Shown here piece after piece: positions 36,701 through 46,735 of a stretch of 64,000 nucleotides of DNA. The notes below the pieces were generated by a model that saw only the letters and a list, made by a program, of their open reading frames with translations, did no database searches and was not told the DNA's origin. Location: assembly GCA_029204225.1 (NCBI GenBank), contig CM055108.1, positions 16,710,222 through 16,774,221 of the forward strand, written 5' to 3'. Within the stretch, counting starts at the first letter, position 1. Each line of letters starts with the position of its first letter. The stretch comes from Diphasiastrum complanatum (Eukaryota > Streptophyta > Lycopodiopsida > Lycopodiales > Lycopodiaceae). Made by a program: the position numbers and the translations under genes.

Positions 36701-39700
36701 GGAGTTTTTTTCTGGAATTCTTGTTCTCTCAGAGTGACGCAATGAAAGCGTGATGATCTTATAGTCTTATAGTATGAAGGGTCTATTACATTGGCTTGGC
36801 ATGAGATGTATATGATTGATGGTGCTAGCTTATCCATCCCGTTGGCATAGCTTACTTTTTTCATATAAGGTACTAGAGTCTTTTTTTGGTATTTGGCAAT
36901 TACATTCTTCATCCATATTTGAGGTATCATGTACTAGTTGATGCTTTCCTTGGGTGTTTTGAAGAAACAATACTGGGTGATGCGGTTTATTAGTTGCAGC
37001 CATATTCCTCTTGATACAGCTACAACATTTTTCCTATGGGGATGATGCCTTAGAGATCCTACTAATAGCTCAATGTGGTATTCTGAGCCATACAATTGAG
37101 TTGGTGAATTCACACTTGTAGGAGCCTTGCAGGACACATTTATCATGATGCCTTCATTTGGCATTTTTGGGCCATCCATGTTCCTTGACAAAGCTTCATG
37201 TTGGGCTTTATATTTCAACATGGATACTCCATGCAACTTAATACCATGTGACTTCTTTGTGCCTTGTACATGGCCTTGACTTTCATCGACCACGTGTACA
37301 AAGTATTCAATTTAAAGCTTTATATCTTGCAACAACTAGATTACCTTTATTTTCAATTGAGTATATGTTTCATTTTATAGCACACATTGAGGGCAATAAC
37401 TTTAAGGCTTGGAGTATCAAAGGCGTACATACAGTACTCAAGGAAATTTGCGGCCCTTTTTTTAAGCTGCATTAAAGGCACCTACTAGTTGGGCGCACTG
37501 TTTTCCTCCAAAAGTGTTGTTGCCCTTATTATTCAACTTATGCACAAAGGCTTCCTGACAAGTTCCTTTACGGTTCTCCAGAAGACTATAAATAGGGATC
37601 AGAACCACTCATTTGTTAGCTTTGCATACTAGCATTGCTTGAGCTCTTCATGGGAGAACCTATTGTTATTGCTTGTAGGGCTATACCCATTAATTATATG
37701 TGTCATTCTTAGTTGAGACACTACTTGAGTGTCATCCATAGTCATTTATGCTTCATTTGATGCCATGCATGTGATCATATTCACTACTACTTCCCTCTTA
37801 TCATCTTTCACCAGTAATAAATATTCTCCAGATAAGATCACGTAAAGTGACCTTAAAAGTTAAGTTCAAAGAGAACCTACGTTGCACGGCGTTCCGGAGG
37901 CATGGCGTTCTGATGTTCCAGAACATCAGAAGTTGGAACCCACAGGAAAAAGAAAAAAAAATCTTTGTGTGGTGGTTTTTTTATGGTGGTGCACCAATTC
38001 ACGTGTAGCATTACTAATGTTTTTTGGTATTGCACACTATCATATTACAAACTTCTAAGTGTTACCATTTAGTCTTAGACTATTTCTTGAGACAAGTTTG
38101 TCTTTATTATGAAGGAATCTCGTAAAAAACTTATCAAATGGGATTCTTCTTCCTTCTTTTGTTAATCAGCAATCAACCTAAAGTACTATTTCTCATTACC
38201 GTTAGTTCCTATTATTCAATCAGCCTTGGAATAAAATTATTCATGCAAGATTGTCGATTGTATAATAAATGTGAGCTTTTTGTTTTCTAAGGCGGATCAG
38301 GAACTTAAGGATTGATCTTGTCTTCGTGAAAATTGTTTACATTTAGAAATGGTTCTCTTTCTTAAATTGGAGATTCATGACATTTTAAAAAAAGGCCCAG
38401 TGTCTTCATAAGTCTGTTCTAGAATTTAAATACCTTTTATCAGGTGAATATTCTAACCATTCAGAAGGTAAGTGCTTAGAATATGATACTTGATACAATG
38501 TATTTAAATGTGTTTTTAGATACCTTTTTATGGCTTTTTATCTTTTCTAAGACACATAAATTTTTTTACAAAATAAGCCAAACAAAACGTTCCAAAATTT
38601 CCGAAACGTGATCGGAACTCTACATTCCGAAACGCAACACATCTATGAAGAGAACTCAAATAGGTCCCATCCACATGACTTAAATCACCAAATTTTAAGT
38701 TCACATGCAAAAAGAGACCCCGAGAAGAAAATCCAGTTCATTCATGAGGTTTCAAGTAATAAGAACAACAAAAGCATAATCTAAAAGGACCAAAACTTGC
38801 TTATCAAAAGCATACACCCAATGACAATAAGTTGGTAAAAACAAAAGCATTTTACGAGAATAGAGCTTACTTCTACAACTTCATTGAAGCTAATGTAATA
38901 CACATCACTTTGATGACTATTAAAAAAGAATTTGGTAGGCAATTACTCAAGCTACTCAACTCAAAGTATCATAGGATGTAAAAGTATGATAGGCTTTGCT
39001 TCTAACCTCACCACCATCATCCAAAACAAACACCTCGCCATGCTCAAAAGGGGACATGGTCCCTGCATCCGTATTTAGGTATGGATCTGCATTGCAATGA
39101 AATTAATGTAGTTAAATATGCTCTACAACACACATCCAGCCAAAAAAAGCCCAAAATTCCCAACAAAATTTTAAGATAAATCAAGAATAGAGCACCCATT
39201 TGACACTACAAGCGACCAGGGCAGCTTTGGAGGGATCAATCATTCTCATGCAAAGAGGGAAGAAGGAACAATCACAAGAAAGAGCCAATTGATCAATTGG
39301 GAAGGCAATAAGTGGGAGACCAGGTAGGGAGGTAGGAGTTAAGGCACCAGCAAAGAGAAGTGTTATGGTCACGGAAAAACCTTAAAAATCTAGGGTAAAA
39401 GTATGCAAAGTGTTGATCCCTCATAAGAACATGGAGTCCTAGGAACTCAACATTAGGGATGACCCTATTTTGAGTTATGTGCATATTGATTTTCCCTCAC
39501 AGGTGTGGAAGCAAACCAAAACGCTACATGTAAACCTAGTTAGGGTAGCATGCAGATGTGCATCTCGTTGGCTAAGGTTATTGACGAATTTGTCCCGGTA
39601 AACGTAAATGCCAAAAGTAAACCTAGTTAGGGTTGCATGATGGTGTGCATGTTATCAACTGCATGCTAGTGCGCATGTATTCAAAGTTGTGGCCAAAGCA

Positions 39701-42189
39701 CACTCAAGCGAATAAGTGACAAGGTCTACATGATAGATTACAGTTGACTAAGGTCCTTGGAAATGATGATTATTTTAGGAGGGTGCCATACAAATCAAGC
39801 GTGTACATTGTACTTTCAAGAGGGTGTCATACAAGTCAAAGAATATAGTAGTACAAGCATAGTTAGTCTGATTGCGACAAGCAAACCAGCAAGGAGAAGA
39901 CCCACATCAAGGAGTGGCAGTGTAGTTATAGCCAACTTTGACCAAGTTCAACCAGATCAGGATAGATCTAAAGATATTAGACAAGAAAATCCATATGGGG
40001 GACACTTAGTTAGTCATTCTAAGGCTACAAGTGGATTCAAGTTCTTAAAGGAATAGGATTTTGCAAGAGCAAGAAGATGGATCAAAGAGCCAAGTGTCGG
40101 CCACAAAAGGTAGCAGATTGACAGTAGGTGTCAAACTTTACTACATGTATATAGGTGGAAGATACAAGACTTACAGGAGGATATCCATCATAGACATGGA
40201 GCCGTACAAATTAGAGAATTATTCAAAAGTTTAAAAGAATCACACTATTTGCAAGAAAAGTTCGAGCTCTTCTACAGAATGGAAGAGAAGGTGTTGCGTA
40301 CTCTGAAGCTGAAAAGTTAAACTGTATGTTGGATGGTTTGTCAGATTACATTTTGTATAATCTACGCATGGACATGAAATTCGTACATATGATGTATGAA
40401 AAGTGGAATCAACAAGATGAGTTAGGGGCTGTTAAGCAAGCATCAACACAAGAATCGACTCAGGGACCAACATTGGAGTCAGAGCACATAAATCATAAAA
40501 GACTACGCATGGAACTAATAGTCTTATAAATTTTATGGTTGTTGACATTGAAGTCACGTTGGACAAGAAAACTTGTATGATAGGTGTGCTTCTTGCAACT
40601 CCAGCTTACGCATCCTCCTCCCATCATGGAGACATATCCACATGTGGATCACTTGTCATCTTGATCACCAGCCCAATCTGAGTCAGCAAATCCAATCAAT
40701 CCTTATGAAGACTAAACCAAAGACTTGCATGCCTTTTAGGTATTTTATCACCCTCTTCCCTGCAAAGTTACAAGCTGATTTGAATCGGCCGATTCGAACC
40801 GGCTAGCTGGGTTTGAATCACAAAATTGTTTGAACCGTTTGTTTTTTTTTTTTTTTTTTTGGGGGAGGGGCCGCCAAAAACAACTGTTGCAATATCAGGT
40901 CTCGTACTCACCACGACGTACATCAAAGAGCCTATAAGTTTTCTAAAGGGTCGCTGATTCATGTCATCCCTCTCTTGCTGAGTTGTAGGCCACATCTTGA
41001 CGCTCAGTCAGATATTTGTATCCAAAGGAGTGTTTACTGGACATGAATTCTGATTCCTAAACTTTGACATGAGTATGGATGAATTTCTCTTGTCCCATCC
41101 AAGTTATCCCATGTTCTCTGTCTCTCTTAATCTAAATGCCCAAATAGAAGTGTATCCCTCCCATATCCTTCACCTCATATTTTTTTTCCAATAGTTCCTT
41201 AACATCCCCTATCCTTTGTTTATTGTTTCCAACAATGATAATGTCATCTACGTAAAGTGCAATTGCCAAGAAGATTTGACTTCCAATACTCAAAAAGAAA
41301 TCATCAATCTTGCCAAGAAGATTTGACTCCCAATACTCAAAAAGAAATTCGTGTAAACTTCTTCTTCCAAATCCTTGTGCAGAAATGTCGTCGTCACGTC
41401 CATTTGCTCTATTTCCATATCCATGATGGTGGCTCTGGCTATTAACAGTCTGAGGGAGGGAGCTCATCTTCATAATTGGTGCAAAGATTTCCTGGTAATC
41501 GACCCCTTCAATTTGGCTTTGAACCCGTCTACCTGTCCCTCAGCCCCATACTTCACTTTGAACACCCACTTGTTTCCACGGGTTTTCTTCCTGGAGGTAA
41601 TTCCATCAGCACCCATGCCTTACTCGCCTCGATCGGCTGCAATTCTTCTTTCATAGCTTCCTCTCAATTCTTCCATTCGGTTCCTTGCCGTGCTTCTAAT
41701 TATGTCTCAGGTTCCCTGATTACTTCGTTTGCACCTTGTTGATGCCCTATGAGCCCCATCTCAATGTATTTTTTTGGTGCCCTCAATGTGCATATTGAAA
41801 ACTTAAACCCTAAACCCTAAACAGAAAGAACAGACAACCTAAGAAACAAAATGAGCTTCCATTCTACGTAACTGGCATTGACAGGCTACAGCACATCCGA
41901 CTATAAATATTGACAAAAGACTGATTGACACTACTTAATATATACACATGAAACTATGGAACGACGTATCGAAAGTGGCAGAGTAGCCTTCTGCTACGAT
42001 CCAGTGTTATTAAGCCTCACGTTCCAAGCATTTGTGAAAGAGGAAAAAAAAATTGCACACGAAAATAGCACCTATTTTTATGGAGGTGACACGCAAGCCA
42101 CAGGCTTTGAGCACAACACCGATACTGCTGGCTGTCACACCCTTGCCAAGCCCGCTAACGACCCCTCCTGTTACAATCACATACTTCAT
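21246..42189 (-). CDS. CTP synthase, complete 22-exon gene
   Basis: The enzyme makes CTP from UTP, ATP and glutamine in the cytosol. Minus-strand exons: 42072-42189, 39007-39086, 32243-32329, 31924-31974, 30703-30820, 30043-30099, 29816-29880, 29622-29705, 29462-29512, 29256-29318, 29088-29131, 28847-28916, 28656-28718, 24047-24136, 23726-23764, 23425-23574, 23241-23318, 22867-22952, 22592-22640, 21928-22008, 21543-21636, 21246-21451. They total 1824 bp (607 residues plus TAA), with GT-AG introns and matching phases. The synthetase domain (about 1-290) has the [11 protein letters not shown]-loop, [35 protein letters not shown] and [11 protein letters not shown]. The class I glutaminase domain (about 297-545) has [23 protein letters not shown] (nucleophile Cys397) and VQFHPEFKS (His524, Glu526). 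The C-terminal ~65 residues are a variable plant tail. Introns 1 (3.0 kb), 2 (6.7 kb) and 13 (4.5 kb) are swollen by mobile DNA. The start chosen is the family's conserved MKYV; an upstream in-frame ATG exists at 42408. Confidence 0.96.
25757..25830. repeat. Short interrupted CT-rich repeat
   Basis: Runs of TCTCTCTC separated by TAG-containing spacers (CTCTAGATG, CTCTAGCAG, CTCTAGACC), in CTP synthase intron 13. Confidence 0.8.
26357..26900. mobile_element. hAT-like non-autonomous element with 8-bp target duplication
   Basis: Element 26365-26892 (528 bp) has 7-bp terminal repeats CATAGAA/TTCTATG. It is flanked by a perfect 8-bp direct duplication GCTCTATC (26357-26364 and 26893-26900), the hallmark of hAT insertion. 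Inside each end are clusters of self-complementary words (CCACGGTTC/GAACCGTGG), then an (ATTA)n block, and in the middle a minisatellite of CAGATGATTTGACAGATGATA-type units (about 26475-26740). No coding capacity. It lies in intron 13 of the CTP synthase gene. Confidence 0.88.
27057..27193 (+). pseudogene. Fragment resembling the zinc-binding tail of a non-LTR reverse transcriptase
   Basis: A plus-strand frame reads [21 protein letters not shown] followed by [18 protein letters not shown]. The C-x2-C...E-H-x4-C pattern followed by P-x-Y is typical of the zinc-binding segment after some LINE-type RTs. It is short and ends in a stop. Neighbouring shifted frames suggest continued but broken homology. 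It lies in CTP synthase intron 13 on the opposite strand. Confidence 0.4.
27765..27828. repeat. Palindromic-word cluster (GTTCCGGAAC type)
   Basis: Self-complementary words CGTTCCG, GTACGTTCCGGAACGTAC and CGGAACG are packed into about 60 bp, preceded by an oligo-T tract. The outer edge (rc CTTAGAAGCCCGTTCC) resembles the start CATAGAACCCACGGTTCC of the element at 26365. The partner end was not found, so this is probably a truncated member of the same class. Confidence 0.45.
32505..32622. repeat. Palindromic-word cluster (GGTTCGAACC type)
   Basis: CAAATTGCGGTTCGAC, TTTCGAACCGCAG, CTCGAATTGCTCGAACC and GTTTTGAACC lie within 100 bp of intron 2. The edge CAAATTGC resembles the CATAGTTGC end of the element at 33925. 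No target duplication identified. Confidence 0.4.
32648..32706. repeat. (GA)n microsatellite
   Basis: About 29 uninterrupted GA units in CTP synthase intron 2. Confidence 0.98.
32925..33374 (-). pseudogene. Unrecognised 149-residue frame, possibly LINE ORF1 or endonuclease leader
   Basis: The second half ([20 protein letters not shown], then [13 protein letters not shown] and an Arg/Lys-rich helix) recalls the RRM-like nucleic-acid binding segment that precedes many non-LTR endonuclease/RT proteins, which ends in LKGTxIFxxEDLT. The first half is not recognised. It is uninterrupted but lies inside CTP synthase intron 2, on the gene's strand, next to a microsatellite. It has no splice support as an exon. 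Confidence 0.35.
33545..33708. mobile_element. Short palindrome-rich element (GGTACC words), hAT-like candidate
   Basis: About 160 bp containing many copies of GGTACC, CGCGGTACC and GGGACC. The left edge is CCAGGGCGGTACCAT, and the right edge (as rc) is CATAGGTCCCGTGGTAC, so the terminal repeats are imperfect. Flanks ATCTCTTG and ATCTCTCT are similar but not identical, and the right flank has expanded into a CT/AT microsatellite. Located in CTP synthase intron 2. Confidence 0.5.
33711..33787. repeat. Compound (CT)n(AT)n(AC)n microsatellite
   Basis: CT 33711-33732, AT 33733-33776, AC 33777-33787, directly abutting the GGTACC-word element. Confidence 0.97.
33919..34362. mobile_element. hAT-like non-autonomous element with 10-bp terminal repeats
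   Basis: Element 33925-34356 (432 bp) begins CATAGTTGCA and ends TGCAACTATG (perfect 10-bp inverted ends). It is bordered by GTACAC on both sides (33919-33924 and 34357-34362); the full 8 bp do not match. Next to the left end are self-complementary words GCGATTCACGAATCGG and ATTCGCGATTCGC. Located in CTP synthase intron 2. No coding capacity. Confidence 0.75.
34363..37868. other. CTP synthase intron 2 interior, no gene seen
   Basis: Short frames on both strands lack family features, and no repeat boundary could be assigned. Confidence 0.4.
37869..38655. mobile_element. hAT-like non-autonomous element with 8-bp target duplication
   Basis: Element 37877-38647 (771 bp) starts CTACGTTGCACGGCGTTCCGG and ends with the rc of CATAGATGTGTTGCGTTTCGG. 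It is flanked by a perfect 8-bp duplication AAGAGAAC (37869-37876 and 38648-38655). Near the left end are GTTCTGATGTTCCAGAACATC-type palindromes and near the right end GTTCC/GGAAC words. The centre has no coding capacity. Located in CTP synthase intron 2. Confidence 0.85.
40763..40860. repeat. Truncated hAT-like end (GATTCGAATC words)
   Basis: It begins CAAAGTTACAAG, similar to CATAGTTGCAAAG at 33925, followed by TGAATCGGCCGATTCGAACCG palindromes, TTTGAATCAC and TTTGAACCG, and an oligo-T tract that abuts a copia fragment. The right end is not present. Located in CTP synthase intron 1. Confidence 0.5.
40885..41620 (-). pseudogene. Broken copia pol (RT) fragment in CTP synthase intron 1
   Basis: Minus-strand pieces in order: [50 protein letters not shown] (the YVDD catalytic box), [20 protein letters not shown], then [19 protein letters not shown]. 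These are Ty1/copia RT landmarks with frameshifts and deletions between them. A 43-bp direct duplication (AGAAGATTTGACTTCCAATA and ATACTCAAAAAGAAAT) occurs at 41268-41352. It is on the same strand as the host gene, so it would be transcribed within the intron. Confidence 0.8.
41805..41820. promoter_or_regulatory. Double telo-box-like word in intron 1
   Basis: AAACCCTAAACCCTAA, two copies of the plant telomere-type word, about 250 bp downstream of CTP synthase exon 1. It may be an intronic enhancer or a short interstitial telomeric insert. Confidence 0.4.
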
Positions 42190-42720
42190 TTTATGCCCTT
42201 GGACGAAGTCCTGGCTTCCAGAATGAGCTCGGACTGGACCAAAAGGGTTGTTCTTGAGGGAATGTGACAAACCAGCAAAAGAAATAAGTGAAGAAGGAAC
42301 TTGAGGTTTTAGGATATTCTTATTGAGAGAGGAAGGAGCACACGCAATCTGATGGTAGTAGGAAGGAAGCTGAAAGTGCAGACGATCCAAGAGACGAAAA
42401 CGAAGCATATATACATATATATCTATATCTGAAGAAGAAAAAAAGAATGATTGATTGATTAGTGAGGGCAGGGAGAAGGCGAAGGAGAAAAACTTGGTTC
42501 CAGATTCTTGTCACACCATAGCCAGAGCTTTGATTGTTGTGAAGGCCTGAAAGAATTCTCTCTCTCTCTCTCCCTCTCTTTCTTTTCGCATTCTTTCCTT
42601 TTTCATTGTACTTCCTTTCGCAGCACCGGCTGATTCCGTGCATTTTACTTAACTTAACCCAGCCCTAACCCTAGCTGTAGACCTAATTCTCATTAGGGTT
42701 CTCCCTACAAGGTTTCTTTT
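42190..42720 (-). promoter_or_regulatory. CTP synthase 5' leader and presumed promoter
   Basis: Going upstream on the minus strand: an open frame continuing to an ATG at 42408, then a TATATATGTATATAT-like stretch (about 42406-42425), a GAGA-rich block (about 42550-42580), and AGGGTTAGGGCT (rc of about 42662-42675) with a second AGGGTT-containing word at about 42696-42701 on the plus strand. TATA-like, GAGA and telo-box words are all common in plant core promoters, but several arrangements are possible and the transcription start is not fixed by sequence alone. Confidence 0.45.
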
Positions 42721-43345
42721 TGCCTTCAATGTAAGGCCTCAAGCTAGAAGGCGCACGGGCTTTAAAGCTTATGAGCACGCTGTTGTAATTTCCATGGTGC
42801 CCCCCCCCTTGAGTCCGTAGTATCCTTGTCAGACGTCTTTGGAGATCAACAAGCTTCAGTCGAACAGTTCGTCCCTAGCAAGCATCTGAGAAGCAACGTC
42901 GCTTCTTTCCCCGGCTGCCCAACCGCGTGGCTTTCGTCGCCTAGCTTCCTCCACTGGTGCGCCAGTGGCAAGGACCCTTGGCAAGCACGTCAACAGTAGC
43001 AGGGTTGTGTGCCCTACACTTCAAAATTTTAAAATTTTGGCACCCATCCCCGAGGAGACACTCGCCACCAAATGTTTCAATTTGTGACATGCGCATGACT
43101 TGCTACATCTTTGTTTTAACTTTTTGATTGTTGTCTTTTATTGTATAGTTACACTTCAAAAAGAAGGAAAGCTAAAGAAAAGGAAGTTACTCTGAAGGAG
43201 TTGATTGCTTAATAAAACACCCGAGCTAATGTTTAAGAACCTCTTCAGGGTTACCCTCCAATCCCTTACATTTTTTTTTAAGTTGTCGATTTTTTAAAAA
43301 GGTTACCTTCTAGATCTTGCATCTCAAGGCTAGCAAAAATAATTC

Positions 43346-43441
43346 AAAATGAGTAGGCTGATAACTTGTGATCTCAGTAGGTTTCTAAATGTACAAAAAT
43401 GCCTCAAGGGCTTGTTGGTCGAGCAAAAGCAAAATGCCTCT

Positions 43442-43501
<60 letters not shown>

Positions 43502-44084
43502 AAACCTGCAAATTTAGAGTGGGTAGGCTCTTAACCTACAAAGGGTCAAAATCATTACCAAAATATACGAAGAACTCTTTCAGAAGGTTATTTTCAAATT
43601 AAGTAAGATTTTTCCAATGAGCAAAAGTTTTTTTATTGCTATTAATATGATCGAAAACTTAGACAAGTTTATTTTTAACAAATCTATTCTTGCCTACCAA
43701 TAATTGAAAAATTTATTTGAAAGACAATTTTCCTACAAAAGGCTGACAATCCTACAATTTTGAAGTAACAACCATTGATGTATAAGTCCAATTGATAGCG
43801 AAAAAAAGAAAAGAAAAAGGATACCCCCTGGTGAAAGGTAGGGTGTGCACCTTGAATTTCAAGCGTGACCAGACACTTTTTAGTCTATTAGAGTAGTATC
43901 CTAATAATGAGATATATAATGCAAAAAAATACACATCTAAACCCTACACGTCTAAACATATAGAAAAAAAATACCTACCAATTTAGAATGGGTGGGCTTG
44001 TAACTTGTGAAGGGCCAATCTTAGAAGGTTTCTGAAAGTCCAAAAATGCCTCATGTGCCTATTAGCTGAGCAAAAGCAAAATGC

Positions 44085-44119
<35 letters not shown>

Positions 44120-44215
44120 CTACAATTTTAGAGTGGATAGATTGATAACCTATAAAGGGTCAAAATCATTACTAAAATATACAAAAACTCTTGTAGTAGA
44201 TTATTTTCAAATTAA
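43346..44215. repeat. Direct duplication with a GA microsatellite in each copy
   Basis: Copy 1 (about 43346-43603) and copy 2 (about 43984-44215) share AGTAGGCTGATAACTTGTGA-type sequence, CAAAAATGCCTCA, GAGCAAAAGCAAAATGC, a GA tract (43444-43498 and 44087-44116), TTTAGAGTGG, AAAGGGTCAAAATCATTAC and TTATTTTCAAATTAA. The GA tracts differ in length between copies. Confidence 0.8.
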
Positions 44216-44794
44216 ATCGGCTTCTATTCCACTTAGAAGGGAGAAGATCCGTCTAAGGATGATAATATGCTCAAAACAAGGTGATGTTGAAGCAATATTA
44301 GTCTACGAGCTTAAGAACAAGTCGTATGAGTAGACGCTAATCATATATATAAGTTTTCTCATATCTTATGTAAGGTAAAGTACACATGTCGTTTATTCCA
44401 TGTAGTGAAATAGAGCATAAAACATATTGGTGGCAGAGCCATCATATTTCTCTATGAAAGTTTTCATAGGAAGAAGTGGAATGAAGGTGTATCAAAGAGG
44501 AGAATATATAGCTTTCCTATGCTATTTGCAAACATTTTCATTGTATCATAGCCCACCGTTAGATTGGGTTTATTTTGAAGGGGTTAATTTTGTCCATATA
44601 AGAGAAACTTGTCGATGAAGTAGTTGCAAAAAACGAGGAACCCATGTTTTATCGAAGTGTATATGGTTTTAAAATGGGTGCTCGAGTATTTGTTATTACT
44701 TGGTGTATCGGTGAATTTTTGGCACGAAACAAATTTTTTTAGGTATCAAAGATAGAAAGTGGTACCTTATGTATGTAGCAGAGTCTGGAAACAG

Positions 44795-44980
44795 TCATCT
44801 CTTCTTGTATCTCGTGGATTCTTGTAGATTTTGAAGCTTACCCTCAACTCCACTCACTATATCAATGAGATCTTGCAACACCAAGATGGATTCCATCCTC
44901 ACTTTCCATGTGGAATAGTTGGATGAACTCAACCTTTCACTTGTCTCCAATAGAAATATTCCTATTAATGCCATGTTGAG
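44795..44980 (-). pseudogene. Copia gag N-terminal fragment
   Basis: The minus frame contains LSSSNYSTWKVRMESILVLQDL, the start of the Gag domain typical of Ty1/copia (NY..W...M...L....LW..V). It is truncated after about 60 residues. Confidence 0.6.
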
Positions 44981-45720
44981 AAAGTGATTGAACACAAAGT
45001 TCACATGTGTGAAAGGACTCTAATAATGACTTTTTGTCCTCCAAAATTTGAGTAAATTATCATGGGATGGCCATGTCGTAAAACGTGGGGATGACCGGCA
45101 GCGAAAGCTCGGAGCTTTGAGTGTAGGCGTGTAGGAACGGAAATGCAACAGTTAGCAACAGAATTATTCAAGAAGAATGATTCATACAAATTGCTCAAAT
45201 GAACAATACAGTAGTGAGACAAAAATTGCACTCTGATTAATATCAACAGTGAGTACAATGGCTTGAAGTAATAACTTCAGCTTGCTGAGCGTGATAAAGA
45301 TGACGTGAAAAAGAACACTTACATAGCTTGATTCAGGTAGTATATATATTTACAAGTGTCGAGAGACAAATATCCTATATGCCTTAAATGCCATTTATGC
45401 CAGTCTTTGTATATGTACAAAGTGGGTAACCGCCCTTGGGATATTTAGCGGTCCAAGTGTTTTAGGGTTGATGATAAGTTGGAGACGTCGGTTTGCAACT
45501 GTTGGGAAAAACCCAAAAACCCCGAAGGTGCCCTTAGACTGAAGGCATGTAAGTCCCGAAGGCAGAAAAAGGTGAAAAAGACGAAGGTGCCTTTAGAACG
45601 AAGGTAGAAAAAGGCGAAGGTGCCTTGCTACTTCCTTGCTATGCGCTTTCTCTCTAAGGTAATGATACATGATTTCGATATGTTTGCTTCGAGAGTGAAA
45701 TCTTGGATTGAGAGATAGCG

Positions 45721-46185
45721 CTATTGTGATTTGATTGTCACAATAGATTGTTGTAGGAAGTGGTTGTGGAAGGTTGATGTCTGCAAGCCAGATCGCCTCT
45801 TTGGTTGCATTTGTGGCACCTTGTATTCAGATTTCGTTGATGATAATGCAACTGAGGTCTGCTTCCAGCTGTTCCATGAGATTGGGCCTTGGTTGTATAA
45901 AAATACAAATCCAGAAGTTGATTTTCTGGTGTCGCCATCTCCTGCCCAATCCGCATCTGTGTAGGCTTTAAGGATGTTGGCAGTGTCGCTGCCTCCGTAG
46001 CAGATGCTGAGAATTTTTGTTGTTTGGATATACTTCATGACCTTTGTTAGTGATTTCCAATTAGTTAAGCCTCGATTTGATATGAACTGGCTAAGTGTAC
46101 TGATCGAGTATGCAAGGTCTAGTCGCGTGCAGATCATTGCGTACATTAGTGAGCCGATGATGGATTGAAACGGATAGCGCTTCAT
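45721..46185 (-). pseudogene. Copia RT C-terminus and RNase H fragment
   Basis: Minus-strand frame: MKRYPFQSIIGSLMYAMICTR, LAYSISTLSQF, LKAYTDADWAGDGDTRKSTSG, SWNSWKQTSVALSSTKSEY. These are the Ty1/copia RT end and RNase H landmarks (TDADWAG, RKSTSG, LSSTEAEY). The frame changes after SEY, so the C-terminal part is broken. Confidence 0.85.
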
Positions 46186-46627
46186 TTCCTCCTTTTCTGC
46201 CTCAGTTTGAGGAGACTGTTCTTGTTGACAGATTTTCTATCTTAGAATCTGTTAACTAGTTCTTTGTTTCTTTACTTCTTTTACTTCTTGTTTTACAGCT
46301 TTAACAGCTTCATATTCTGCCTGTCAGCAGTACAGCTTTCGCATGGAGAAGTTGGCTTGCATATCAGTTGATTCAGAGGTGGCTGTGTGAAGAGCTTGAC
46401 TGTTAGAAATGTTGGAAAGAGCTAGAAAAGAAATGAACACGAAAAGAAGCGAACTCGAAAGGAAACGAACTCGAATAAATAAAAAATGTTCTTGCGCAGC
46501 GGAATAAGCTATCTCTCTCTTTCCTTATGCATGACTACGCCTATCAATTTTGAACAAAACATTGGTGATAGAAATCACGTTCGACTCGATTACGTAGCCA
46601 AACATTAAGTATCAAAACATCAAACAA

Positions 46628-46735
46628 ATAATTTGTCGCGAACAGCTAGACAAATTATTAGTCGCGTAGAGCTAGACTAAATATTAGTCGCGAACAGCTA
46701 GACTAATAATAAGTCGCGAAGAGCAGATACCAAAT
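46628..46735. repeat. 27-28 bp minisatellite, four units
   Basis: Units of the form ATTAGTCGCGAACAGCTAGA, with variants GTCGCGTAGAGC and GTCGCGAAGAGC. Related sequence occurs in inverted orientation near 54475-54520, within a larger inverted similarity between 46.42-46.75 kb and 54.48-54.78 kb that I read as two copies of one LTR family. Confidence 0.7.
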
